From Ailanthus altissimus (lineage: Eukaryota; Streptophyta; Magnoliopsida; Sapindales; Simaroubaceae), in contig OX327690.1 in the NCBI GenBank assembly GCA_946807835.1, positions 12,930,501 to 12,994,500 of the forward strand: a DNA stretch of 64,000 bases. Reading direction: 5' to 3'. The notes under the pieces were generated by a model. It saw only the letters and a list, made by a program, of their open reading frames with translations, ran no database searches and was not told the DNA's origin. Below, in pieces: positions 1 to 10,055 of this stretch. The position numbers and the translations under genes were made by a program. How positions within the stretch are numbered: the first letter of the stretch is position 1; each line of letters begins with the position of its first letter.

Positions 1-1494
1 GTAAGCTATTTAAGTATTTGTGTGAATTGTGAGGCTTATGAAAGGATTGATCTCCATTGATAGGTTAAGGAGATTTAAGCCTTGTAGCTGTAAGTGCTAA
101 GAGGTAAGTATACTAGACTTTTACTGAAATCACTATAAGCATAGTAATTGTCTATGTATGATTTTGTAAATGTGCTTAAAAATATGTTTATGTTATGCCA
201 AAGTGTATTTGATATGAAATGTGAAAGACATATGTTTATGAATGTGAGCATTAACATTGAACATGGACATACATGTGTTTTTGAAAGCGAGCTTTCAAAA
301 TGAAATGTGTTTGACAAAGAAAGCTTTGAAGTGCAATATGTCCATGAGAAATATTTTGTGTTTTGAGGGTACTTGAACTCACTGTTAACTTAGTAGGCAT
401 TTTATGTGATTTGTGGAGCCTTTATGTGTGGCCTTTCCTTCGGGATTGGTATATGTTATGTGTTCCGTATGTAGGGAGGATCCTATTGGTACCTAAAGGA
501 AGTGTGAGTCATCACATTCGTGTGGTGGCGTATTGGTACATGTGAGAGGACTCACCGATGATCAGGGTGAGGGTTTGTCTTTTACCTTCGGGCATAAGCG
601 TTATATATGTGTGATTTAAAGACCTCACTTGTACTATTCCTCTCATACGGTATGTCACCTACGAGTGACATTTGGCTCATTATGTGATATGTGATATGTA
701 AGTCCTACTAAGTAGTAGTCGAGTAATGGTATTCCTATTATGTGTTTTGAAAGAATGTGTAAGCGCTTACATGATATGTTATTTGATAAGATTATGATTT
801 TGATTGATCACAGCATATCATACATATGCATTGTGTACATATATGTATTTGTATTTGATATATGAAAAACTAGTATGCTTACTGAGTTTTATACTCATTA
901 TAGTTTATGGTGATTTCAGGTAAATAAGGTACATGTGTGCTTAGCGGATTTGGCAAGGCTTCTGCTGTTCCTTGGGTTCCCTAAGTTGTTAGGTTGCTAA
1001 GTGTTTCATTTGGAGACACGTGGGATAAGATATTTGATTTGTCCCTATTAAATAAATACTTATGTATTATTTCATTGTGTGTGGATTGGATTTGGTTTAA
1101 GTTTTATAAAGTGTGGTTATTTGATGATTTTAAGTAAGAATTTGCAATGGATATATTCTGGGCTCCCGGTAACAAAGTTGCTACTGGTAACGTAGTAGAG
1201 TGTTAATCTCTGAGAAAACTCTACGTATCTCCGGTTTAATAATTGTCCCAGTCATAATTCAATTGCTATAATTCTGAAAGAAATTGAAATGAATGTTTAA
1301 ATATTGTCAAGATAAGTTTATATTTATATGTTAGGTTATGGTTGATTTTAGTGTTGAACTTACTAGCAACTTGCTAAGGATTCCCGGGTTGAATGAAAGT
1401 TGAAAATTTTGTGTAATATTATTTATGAGTGCACATGCAGTGAATGAATGTGAGTGATGTCGTGTGTCGGATCTTTTGGGTCTGGGGCGTGACA
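1..1494 (+). mobile_element. Partial long LTR (chromovirus-type family, copy A), 3' part
   Basis: This is the reverse complement of the first ~1.5 kb of the LTRs at 4488-7340 and 11155-14007, so this LTR lies on the plus strand. It ends in ...GGGGCGTGACA at 1494, the TG...CA-type terminus of the family; its left end is outside the window. It contains the family landmarks: the perfect palindrome TGTAAGCGCTTACA (758-771) and the ~130-bp segment near the U5 end that copies C and D lack. The following five bases are ATAAC (1495-1499), and the undisturbed duplicate block reads GTTTAT-ATAAC at 31191-31201, so A inserted exactly here after or independently of the duplication. Whether it is a solo LTR or the 3' LTR of a full element cannot be told. 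A 60-aa ORF at 363-545 recurs in all copies, but I do not call it a gene. Confidence 0.85.
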
Positions 1495-1950
1495 ATAACC
1501 TTTCTTGTAAAGTGAGAGTCTTGATTTATTGTAGACAAATATAAAGATTGGCATAATAAATACTTGAACCCATTTATAAGATTTGGTGTATAATAATTGA
1601 AAGAAATAAATACTAATAAATATATAAATAATAATAAACTTTAATTGTTATATTTTCCGGTTGGAACCTCCTTTGTGTGAGGATTCCAATTGAGTTATAA
1701 AAAAATAAAAAGTTAAATATATTCTTACTTCTTATGCCAAGAGTGAATCCCCGTAACCTTAGCTTTTTATTTGAATTGGTTAATTGAAATAATATTTGCA
1801 AACATCTTATACTGCATTAATTATCTTTAAAGTGTTTATAATTTGTAATTTTAATTCTACTTCCCTGTGGATCGACCCCGTTCTCATCGGGTTATTTATT
1901 ACTTCGACAATCCTGCATTTAGGAATAATTTCTATATTCTGGACGTGTCA
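1495..1950 (+). mobile_element. 3' part of Athila-like gypsy LTR, left copy
   Basis: Matches 31197-31652, the end of the LTR that follows the Athila-like element in the right-hand block. It carries the stretch around CCCTGTGGATCGACCCCG typical of Athila/Tat LTR 3' regions and ends at ...GACGTGTCA, where it abuts the copia RT-linker coding sequence. Its 5' part was separated by insertion of LTR A at 1494/1495. The short minus-strand reading frame here (1613-1801) is non-coding LTR sequence. Confidence 0.7.
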
Positions 1951-4141
1951 CATCGCATTCTTATAGGTTAAAGGATCGTTTTCTTCCACTAAAAAAACTC
2001 CCAATGCATCTTCAGGTATCTGACCATACCTAGTAGGTGGCCTAGACATCCTTTCAGACGTACACAGAGGGTGTGTTAAAGGTATACTGCTCGATTGATT
2101 TTGAGGTTCCATCTCGGTTTCATGTTCGCTTTGATTGGCTTCATCAAGCAAAATATTTCTACAACCTCCACGATCTATGAGAAACTCTTTCTCAAGGAAA
2201 GTGACATATCGAGAAACAAACGCATTTCACTCTTTGAGATCATAGAATTGGTATCCCATTGAATTCTTGGGATACCCAACGAACCGATACTTGTACTCCA
2301 TGGGTGCAAGTTTATCCTGTTGCGTAACTTTTACGTAAGCAGGACAACCCAAATCTTAAAATATTTAAGACTTGGTTTCTTTCCATTCAACATCTCATAT
2401 GGAGTGGTTGGAACAACTTTAGATGAAACTCTGTTCAATATATGAGCAGCATTTTCCTTAACATAACCCCAAAGATATTCAAGTAGATCGGTGAAGCTCA
2501 TCATCGATCGAACCATATCCAATAAAGTCTGATTCCTCCTCTCCGACACATTATTGTGTTGCGCAATACCTGGAGTACTATACTGAACTAAATTCCCATT
2601 CTTCTTTAAATAATCAAAGAACCACTGCTCATGTACTCACCGCCTCGATCTGATCGAAGGCATTTGACATACATCTCAATTTGTTTCTCTACCTCAAGTT
2701 TGAACTCTTTGAACTTTTCAAAGGTTTCTGACTTGTGTTTCATAATAAACATATACCCGTATTGTGACAAATCATCGATAAAGGTAACAAAGTATCAAAA
2801 TTCACCCATTGCAGTGTGATTCATTGGATCGCATATATCACTATGTATTAGTTTCAATAAATCAGTGGCACGATGTCCAACACTAGTGAATGGAGATTTA
2901 GTCATTTTCCATTTAATACAAGATTTACAAACTAGGTAAGCTTCTATGGTCAGATCAAGTATCCAACCATCCTTAACTAAACGGGTTAGGCGTCTCACAC
3001 CTATATGACTCAATCTCATGTACCACAATTCAGTATCATTTAAAGTTTGTGCACTATTACTAGTGCTACCCTGTACATTCATGACATTTCTCGTTGTATC
3101 CAAAACATAATACCTATTAATTAACTGACAGTCAGTTAATAAAACATCAAACATATCATATAAATATAAAGAACGAGTTTTAATATACATATGATACCTT
3201 TCACTGTCAAGTATATGAAGAGAGATAATCTGTCTAATCATAGCAGGCACAAAATAACAGTTATGAAGTACAACAATTTTATTATAAGGGAGAATCAAAT
3301 CATAATATCCTACAGCCTCGACCCATAGGAGATCACCATTTTTTACTCGAAGCTATACCTCTCCCGGCTGTAGCAATTTAACTTCCTTTAGACCCTGCAA
3401 CATATTGCAGATGTGAGAAGGACTTATGGTATCTAATACCCAGCCAATACTAGCATCAAATGTTAAAGAAATGTCAATAATGGGAAAGATAATACCTGAG
3501 GGAGTCTTCTTCACAATGGCAAGGTATTTAGGGTAGTTGCGTTTCTAGTGCCCATTATCACTGCAATGAAAACACTTGTCTTTCACTTTTGGTTTCTCCA
3601 GTGGCTTGGATATCTATCGCCGCTAAGGACCCATCTTGGGTGTGTGCCTTACCTTTATTTTCTTCTTTCCTTTGGACTTCCCAGAAGCCCTCAGGGTCGA
3701 AGATGAAGCACCATGAATAAGGAGGCTCGAGCCTCCTTTATGCATGTCCTTATCCGCTGTCCTCAGCATATTGTGAAGATCAGTATAAGTAGGGGTCATT
3801 CCTTGCATATTGAAGTTCATAATGAACTGTGCAAATGACCCAGGAATTGACTGGAGAATCTAAATGTTCCCCAGGTTATTGCTCAAAGAGATGTCCATGA
3901 ACTCAAGCCTATCGATTAATCCAATCATCTTGAGAACATAAGGACTCACTGAAATGTCCTCATGGAGCTTTGCCTGAAACAACGCTTTGGCGACCCTATA
4001 ATTCTCAATTTGGGGTTGGTTACCAAAGAGCTCCCTGAGATGGAGAATAATGCTGTTGGCATTGTCCAAGCGGACATGCTCCCTCTGCAGCTTAGTGGAC
4101 ACTAGACACCTGTATGTTATACGAACTTTCAGTAAGCCCAT
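1951..4141 (-). pseudogene. Decayed Ty1/copia gag-integrase-RT linker fragment, left copy
   Basis: Read on the minus strand the order is gag (4141-3860; 3820-3623), GAG-pre-integrase and integrase N-terminus (3298-2795), integrase (2549-2331) and the linker before reverse transcriptase (2151-1951). Recognisable copia features are the LWH-like WYMRLSHIGVRRL segment, CKSCIKWKMTKSPF (zinc-binding CxxC region), HSDICDPM (integrase start), and SRPPTRYG...NDPLTYKNAM, which precedes the RT domain. Stops and frame breaks separate the pieces. It ends abruptly at 1951, where the gypsy LTR begins: the gypsy element inserted into this copia. RT and RNase H are missing here. The duplicate copy is at 31653-33843. 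Confidence 0.8.
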
Positions 4142-4472
4142 GGTTAGCTAAGAATAATAATCTAGGCCATCTAGACCATCTATGTATAGTATACACTGGT
4201 CTATGTAAAAGGATTCCACCGATAGACCTACATTGGTGAATTAAGACCAGGAACATATAATTTGAGAATAGACTTGCATAATAACATTTCTTAGCACCTA
4301 TTGTAACTCTTGCAACTATGTTATTACTAAAGTATTCTCAGATCTTTGTATCGTCACAGACAAGATTCTAACTTTTAGACTTCACTGATTAATATAACAT
4401 GCTAACTCTTTAGCATTTATAATTTTTAGTGATGCTAACTCTTGGCATTGATCTAAACTTCTTTAGACCAAA
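4142..4472 (-). mobile_element. Copia LTR piece fused to gag, left copy
   Basis: The reverse complement resembles the first few hundred bases of the copia LTR at 20515 (repeated GAGTTAGCA motifs, a CACCAATG...GTCTATCGGTG hairpin region). It joins directly to the gag reading frame, so most of the LTR and the leader were deleted. The LTR continues at 16730-16855 on the other side of the solo LTR insertion. Duplicate at 33844-34174. Confidence 0.65.
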
Positions 4473-4487
4473 TTTGATGTCACGCCC
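4473..4487. repeat. Target duplication TTTGA plus first 10 bp of solo LTR C
   Basis: TTTGA (4473-4477) is the left target-site duplication of solo LTR C, whose right copy is at 16725-16729. TGTCACGCCC (4478-4487) is the first 10 bp of C. C was split here by the LOG-carrying element: CGCCC (4483-4487) is repeated at 14008-14012 as that element's target duplication. Confidence 0.92.
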
Positions 4488-7340
4488 TGTCACGCCCCAG
4501 ACCCAAAAGATCCGACACACGACATCACTTACATTCATTCACTGCATGTGCACTCATAAATAATATTACACAAAATTTTCAACTTTCGTTCAACACAGAA
4601 ATCCTTAGCAAGTTGCTAGTAAGTTCAACACTAAAATCAACCATAACCTAACATATAAATATAAACTTCTCTTGACAATATTTAAACATTCATTTCAATT
4701 TCTTTCAGAATTATAGCAATTGAATTATGACTGGGACAATTATTAAACCGGAGATACGCAGAGTTTTCTCAGAGATTAACACTCTACTACGTCACCAGTA
4801 GCAACTTTGTTACCGGGAGCCCAGAATATATCCATTGCAAATTCTTACTTAAAATCATCCAATAACCACACTTTATAAAACTTAAACCAAATCCAATCCA
4901 CACACAATGAAATAATACATAAGTATTTATTCAATAGGGACAAACCAAATATCCTATCCCACGTGTCCCCAAATGAAACACACAACAACCTAGCAACTTA
5001 GGGAACCCAAGGAACAGCAGAAGCCTTGCCAAATCCGCTAAGCACACATGTACCTTATTTACCTGAAATCACCATAAACTATAATGAGTATAAAACTCAG
5101 TAAGCATACTAATTTTTCATATATCAAATACAAATACATATATGTACACAATGCATATGTATGATATGCTGTGATCAATCAAAATCATAATCTTATCAAA
5201 TCACATATCATGTAAGCGCTTACACATTCTTTCAAAACACATAATAGGAATACCATTACTCAACTACTACTTAGTAGGACTTACATATCACATATCACAT
5301 AATGAGCCAAATGTCACTCGTAGGTGACATACCGTATGAGAGGAATAGTACAAGTGAGGTCTTTAAATCACACATATATAACGCTTATGCCCGAAGGTAA
5401 AAGCCAAACCCTCACCCTGATCATCGGTGAGTCCTCTCACATGTACCAATACGCCACCACACGAATGTGATGACTCACACTTCCTTTAGGTACCAATAGG
5501 ATCCTCCCTACATACGGAACACATAACATATACCAATCCCGAAGGAAAGGCCACACATAAAGGCTCCACAAATCACATAAAATGCCTACTAAGTTAATAG
5601 TGAGTTCAAGTACCCTCAAATCACAAAATATTTCTCATGGACATATTACACTTCAAAAGCTTTCTTTGTTAAACGCATCTTATTTTGGAAAGCTCACTTT
5701 CAAAAACACATGTATGTCCATGCTCAATGTCAATGCTCACATTCATAAACATATATTCACATTTCATATCAAAATATACTTTGACATATCATAAACATAT
5801 TCTTAACCCCATTTACAAAATCATACAAAACAATTATTATGTTTATTGTGATTCCAGTAGTAAGTCTAGTATACTTACCTCTTAACACTTTCAGCTACAA
5901 GGCTTAAATCTCCTTAACCTATCAATGGAGATTAATCCTTTCATAAGCCTCACAATTCACACAAAATACTTTAAATAGCTTACAAAATTATACACAATGC
6001 ATTTATCACATCAAATTGGTCTAAATATTTGGTTTCTCAAAATCTGTCATTCTGACCACTTACACTTAACAAAAATTTCTAATACATCAAATGATGTCCA
6101 ATTACTCCGAAATCAGAATATATCATTCTTGACTCATATATACTTCTTATATATGAATATTATATCAAAATTCCTACGCAATCCATTCCATACACACCAT
6201 CGAATCCAAACTACAAACCTGACAGGATCAAGATACTTACTGAACAGTATTCAATCTCCCAATTTTATAAAATCATATACTAACTCAAAAATTATAAAAC
6301 TACCACATAATTACTCTTGACACATATCTCAGTCCATGATAAATATTTGGCTTCCAAATAACTGCCAAAAGTATTTTAAAACTATTTTATTTCATAACTT
6401 TAAAAATCTGTTAATCAAATACTACAATGAGCTGATACACTTTAGAAATTCATAACACTTCAACCACATTGATCCAAATTCTCAATTCCGAGTATATCAT
6501 ATTAGACATATAAAATTATCATATTCCACAAATTCATAATTTTTAAAGATCATTCAGCAGCTCAAAAATTATTTTCCACTGTATCATACTGTTTACACAG
6601 GAAATTTCTAGAATTCCAGGGTCATTTTGGTAAATTCACTACAAATTCAATTTCTGAGATTTTCAGTCGATTCAAAGTCTCAGATGATCCTAAACATGTC
6701 TAATTTCATATACTCAAAATTCAAAACCAGAATCGAATCACAACAATTTATAAAATTCCTAGATCAAGAGGTTATCCAGCAGAAATTTCATAATTCATCA
6801 TGATTTATCAAACTATCTTATAGATCATCATCAATTCTCACAACATCAAACGAAATACACATCAAATCCTTAATTATACATATTTTCAGAAATCAAAACT
6901 TAAAGAAATTAACTTAATTAACACCAATAAATTGATAATTAGTTGTGATATACCTCTAAAGATCCAAAATTCCAATTTCTTCTTCTTTTTCTTCTTCTTC
7001 TTCTCTTTCTCTCTCCTTTATTTCTCTCTTCTCTCTCTAAAAATGGGTAGCTCGACCAAAATGAGAGAATTAGGGTTTTTAAAAGTGTATTTTTATACTA
7101 AGTGGTTAATTTTTGGTATTTACGAATTCACCCCCAAAACTTTCAAAGTATAACAATTTGGTCCCTAAAATAATTCCAAAGTCTTGCAAATAAACCCAAT
7201 ACTAATAGTATATCCTTAACCTATAAAAACACTACTAATCACAATATATAAATCAAGGATCACCCACATACAAATAAAATACGTATATTTATATATATAA
7301 ATATACATATTCTTACCGGTTATGGATACTGGTTACTACA
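4488..7340 (-). repeat. 3' LTR of the LOG-carrying retrotransposon
   Basis: 2,853-bp LTR bounded by TG...CA in the minus orientation (starts at 7340, ends at 4488). Matches 11155-14007 at a constant offset of 6,667. Features include the palindrome TGTAAGCGCTTACA (5211-5224), an ATGTCAC...GTGACAT hairpin (5311-5330), and near the LTR start on the minus strand a telo-box-like AAAACCCTAA followed by a long GA-rich tract (about 6975-7078), which could be the promoter region. Short reading frames of 60-107 aa occur but show no recognisable domains. Confidence 0.93.
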
Positions 7341-7385
7341 ATTCTCCCCTCCTTATAAGAATTTCGTCCTCGAAATTCATAACTT
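7341..7385 (-). promoter_or_regulatory. Polypurine tract and chromovirus integrase C-terminal remnant
   Basis: On the minus strand this reads AATTTCGAGGACGAAATT, then CTTATAAGGAGGGGAGAAT directly before the LTR start TGTAGTAACC. The purine run is the plus-strand primer site for reverse transcription. The preceding codons spell NFEDEILIRRGE, the hallmark pol C-terminus of Tekay/Del-type chromoviruses. It is the only pol coding sequence I recognise in the element, and indicates an autonomous chromovirus parent. Confidence 0.85.
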
Positions 7386-8217
7386 AAGCACATAGATGAG
7401 GATACTTAGATCTCATTTCTTCTTCTCATTCTCAATTTTCCTTTTTCAACTGTATAGTTTATTCATAAAATATTTACAAAGCAATCTTCCTTGTATATAG
7501 GATTTGCTCATTGTGGTCCAAAATCCTAATAAATACTCATTCATATGTTAGATTATCTCTAAGTTGGCTCATAGCTGAGTATACGAGAGGAGTACAAAAC
7601 ATATATCCATAAAATAAACATATGACACACATTATGGACTTATAAAATTATACACACATATTTTTATTCTTTTTTCCCATTCGTTCAATATTTAATGGGT
7701 ATCTATACACTTCACCTTTCATTCATTAAAGAATAACATAGATGTAGAATACCCATACTAATCTCTTACATAAAATTCTTAACTCCTTTAAAAATTTTAA
7801 TCCCTTCAACATATACTCATACGTCATAATATCATTCACTACCTTGATATCAGTCAAAAAAAAATGTAGTATTTCTACGCAACTAAGTTGTCATTCAAAT
7901 CAGAATATTGAAAGCATTATCTTAAACGATCAAAAATCAACTTCAATAAAAAGACCTTTAGTTCAACTGATTCTTAAACTATAGATCTTAACATTATATC
8001 TCTTACTTTAACCCTTAAAAAAATAGTCCACCTTATTGGACATCATTTTCTCATTGAGATTGACATGTCTGCTTTTTCTAATATGCTCGATTTCAAATAG
8101 AAAATATTCTACTAGCACAATTACTGCGATGGCAAATATGATTCTTTTAACTATTCCTTTAACGTCATCCACGTAAAAGAAAAGGACAAAACGATTATTG
8201 ATTTTCTTTCATAAAAC
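7386..8217. other. Upstream region of the 397-aa ORF, no gene seen
   Basis: AT-rich internal sequence of the retrotransposon without a recognisable coding region. Close to the ORF it has ACGT-core sites (AACGTCATCCACGTAA, about 8161-8176), which could act as bZIP-type promoter elements for the TATA box at 8220. This is inference from motif alone. Its origin is unknown and I found no match to the corresponding region of the Athila-like element. Confidence 0.4.
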
Positions 8218-8219
8218 TC

Positions 8220-8227
8220 TATAAATA
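8220..8227 (+). promoter_or_regulatory. TATA box of the 397-aa ORF
   Basis: TATAAATA about 70 bp upstream of the ATG at 8290, in the context CTCTATAAATAGCC. The spacing is almost the same as that of the LOG TATA box (68 bp), consistent with a short-leader RNA polymerase II unit independent of the LTR promoter. Confidence 0.6.
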
Positions 8228-8289
8228 GCCTAAACCTCATAATCACTTTTCTAGCAATAAATAAAACCAACCTTCTTACCATCTTCATA

Positions 8290-9483
8290 ATGAATCCCAT
8301 TATCATAACTCCTCCTGTTCCTTTTTCTCCACCACAATTTCCAGACCTAATCAAAACCAGAACACTCCATTCCCGTGCCAAAGAATTCATCAGACACTAC
8401 GCCATCTTAGCAGTCCAAGAACACGGCCTCACAGTTCTTGGTGGCCCTTTGTTCAACTTAGAATACCCTTTCTTTCACCTGCACTCTTTTTTCCCATTTT
8501 CCCAATGGTCCAAACCTGTCCTTTACTTGTTATGGTACCTGTTGGATCTGTATACAATCGCCATGGAATTCCCATTACTTAGAACCCTCCAAAAATTAGA
8601 AAAATGTGATGAAGATCATCCAGCCCTGATTTTTCTCCAATGGTTTTACCCAAAGACATGGTGGATAACTAAATTTCAATACATGATTGCAAACAACACA
8701 AATGCTGCAGTCCCCAGACAACATCTTTGGTCAGTCTTACTTCTCCAACGGAAGGGTATGATTATTTCAGATCACGAGATTCATTATTACCCCACTGTTA
8801 AGGATTACTTCACATTTACCCTTTCACTAAAAGGATCAATTAAGCTCTGGCCTGAAGAAGTAATTCAGCAAAAGAGAGAACTTGAAAGAATTCTTGCTCA
8901 GGAAAATCAAATAATTCCTCCGTCTGTTTGGATCTCCCCAGAAGATGCTGCACCTTGGGAACAAGTTGAAGCTGACTTTACAGAAGACCTGAATTTTGCC
9001 AATATACTCAAATTCCAACAAAGACAAAAATATCATCTTTCACATCTCAGAAATACAGATTACTCTACTCATCATCACCATATCCCAAACATGACTTATT
9101 ATGCCAGATACAGACAAGCAATGGATAACCTTCACCAATGGCCTCAGCTAACTGTCCCGACAGAACCTACCCAATCTCAGCCAGTTGTCCCGACAGAACC
9201 TACTCAATCTCAGCCAGTTGTCCCGACAGAACTTGACCAACACCAACCCAATCTTGACTTATCCCTCTTTCAAGACTCCCAACCTTATCCAACCGACACT
9301 CAAATCCAAGAGGAAGCCAGCACATCCCTCATCCAGACCAGCTCACCTGGAGAAGATCAAGATATGGTAGACCCACATTCCACTCCGCCAGAGCCCTCAT
9401 TCAATGTATGGGAACAACAACTCCATAAGTTCCTCTCTCACGGATACGACACAGATGAAAGCGACCAAGGAGACTCATTTTAA
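8290..9483 (+). CDS. Uncharacterised 397-aa protein encoded inside the retrotransposon
   Basis: An uninterrupted intronless ORF starting at ATG 8290, antisense to the retrotransposon. I do not recognise the family. Residues ~1-270 look like a folded domain rich in Trp, Tyr, Phe and His (for example WFYPKTWWITKFQYM near 117-131, SVWISPEDAAPWEQVE further on) with a His cluster HHHH near 274. Residues ~290-330 hold a tandem proline/glutamine repeat (VPTEPTQSQPV twice, then VPTELDQHQP). The C-terminus is acidic and ends DTDESDQGDSF. There are no RT, RNase H, protease, zinc-knuckle or transposase motifs, no signal peptide and no clear membrane helix. A TATA box lies 70 bp upstream and AATAAA is at 9655. 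An open frame of this length in AT-rich sequence suggests recent coding function. It could be a captured host or viral-derived gene or an accessory retroelement protein; the sequence alone does not decide. Confidence 0.7.
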   Translation: MNPIIITPPVPFSPPQFPDLIKTRTLHSRAKEFIRHYAILAVQEHGLTVLGGPLFNLEYPFFHLHSFFPFSQWSKPVLYLLWYLLDLYTIAMEFPLLRTLQKLEKCDEDHPALIFLQWFYPKTWWITKFQYMIANNTNAAVPRQHLWSVLLLQRKGMIISDHEIHYYPTVKDYFTFTLSLKGSIKLWPEEVIQQKRELERILAQENQIIPPSVWISPEDAAPWEQVEADFTEDLNFANILKFQQRQKYHLSHLRNTDYSTHHHHIPNMTYYARYRQAMDNLHQWPQLTVPTEPTQSQPVVPTEPTQSQPVVPTELDQHQPNLDLSLFQDSQPYPTDTQIQEEASTSLIQTSSPGEDQDMVDPHSTPPEPSFNVWEQQLHKFLSHGYDTDESDQGDSF

Positions 9484-9654
9484 CCTACATTGCTGTTTCT
9501 ATTTTCACAGAAACTAGATCCGTGTTGCTCTATCACATCAAAGAGAGACTGATTACCGCTTTATCTTTATGTCAAGTGTGCTTTATCTTTCTTCATATCT
9601 GCTTTTAATCTATCGGCCAAAAATTAATGTTAAGACCACAAAATCTTTGTAATT

Positions 9655-9660
9655 AATAAA
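9655..9660 (+). terminator. Poly(A) signal of the 397-aa unit
   Basis: AATAAA in the context TTGTAATTAATAAAGTTAATTTGG, about 170 bp after the stop codon. It gives the ORF its own 3' end before the LOG unit. Confidence 0.5.
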
Positions 9661-9987
9661 GTTAATTTGGCCTCATGTCCAAAGTCCAATTGTTAGCTCA
9701 AAAAGTCTTCAAGTCATTGATGTATTGTCGACCATTAGTGCCAAAATGGCTAAGTCCATAAATCCATGAAATAGGCTTTTATTGACTTTTCTTAATTATC
9801 TTACCTAACTTATCACACTTACATATCAACATATATTTATTCAAGATTTTGCGACCTATTGTCCCTTATAAAATGATAAAGTAAAACTCATTCTCTTTTT
9901 TTTTGTTTTACCTCACAAGAATCGAGAAAAATATATACTTGAACATACTTATACATATGCTCCACAGCTATTATCAATTTGTTTCTC
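9661..9987. other. Spacer between the two cargo units, no gene seen
   Basis: AT-rich sequence with no recognisable coding region. It acts at most as the LOG upstream promoter region. It shows no obvious match to the sequence upstream of the LOG pseudogene; similarity between the two LOG units begins only at the TATA box. Confidence 0.5.
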
Positions 9988-9995
9988 TATAAATA
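9988..9995 (+). promoter_or_regulatory. TATA box and leader of LOG
   Basis: TATAAATA 68 bp upstream of the ATG. The stretch CTATAAATACATT, the following leader with TACAAACTCAAAA and TATTCAA, and the AGGGTGAG near the start codon are all matched at 28098-28175 in front of the broken LOG copy. Promoter core and 5' leader are therefore shared by both copies. Confidence 0.75.
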
Positions 9996-10055
9996 CATTA
10001 TTATTGCATCCTTATACAAACTCAAAAATATTCAAAGATTAGGGTGAGCATAACA

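Noticed and set aside
5997..6320. 107-aa plus-strand frame inside the LTRs (also 12664-12987)
   Set aside because: Antisense to the element, truncated in copies C and D, with no domain; likely chance.
6932..7153. 73-aa plus-strand frame with a phenylalanine run (also 13599-13820)
   Set aside because: It is the CT-rich promoter tract of the LTR read as codons on the strand opposite to the element.
10044..10055. Upstream GTG as LOG start
   Set aside because: Plant translation starts at ATG; the first in-frame ATG is 10056, and the protein from there has the normal LOG length. The gypsy copy has its former start at the equivalent place.
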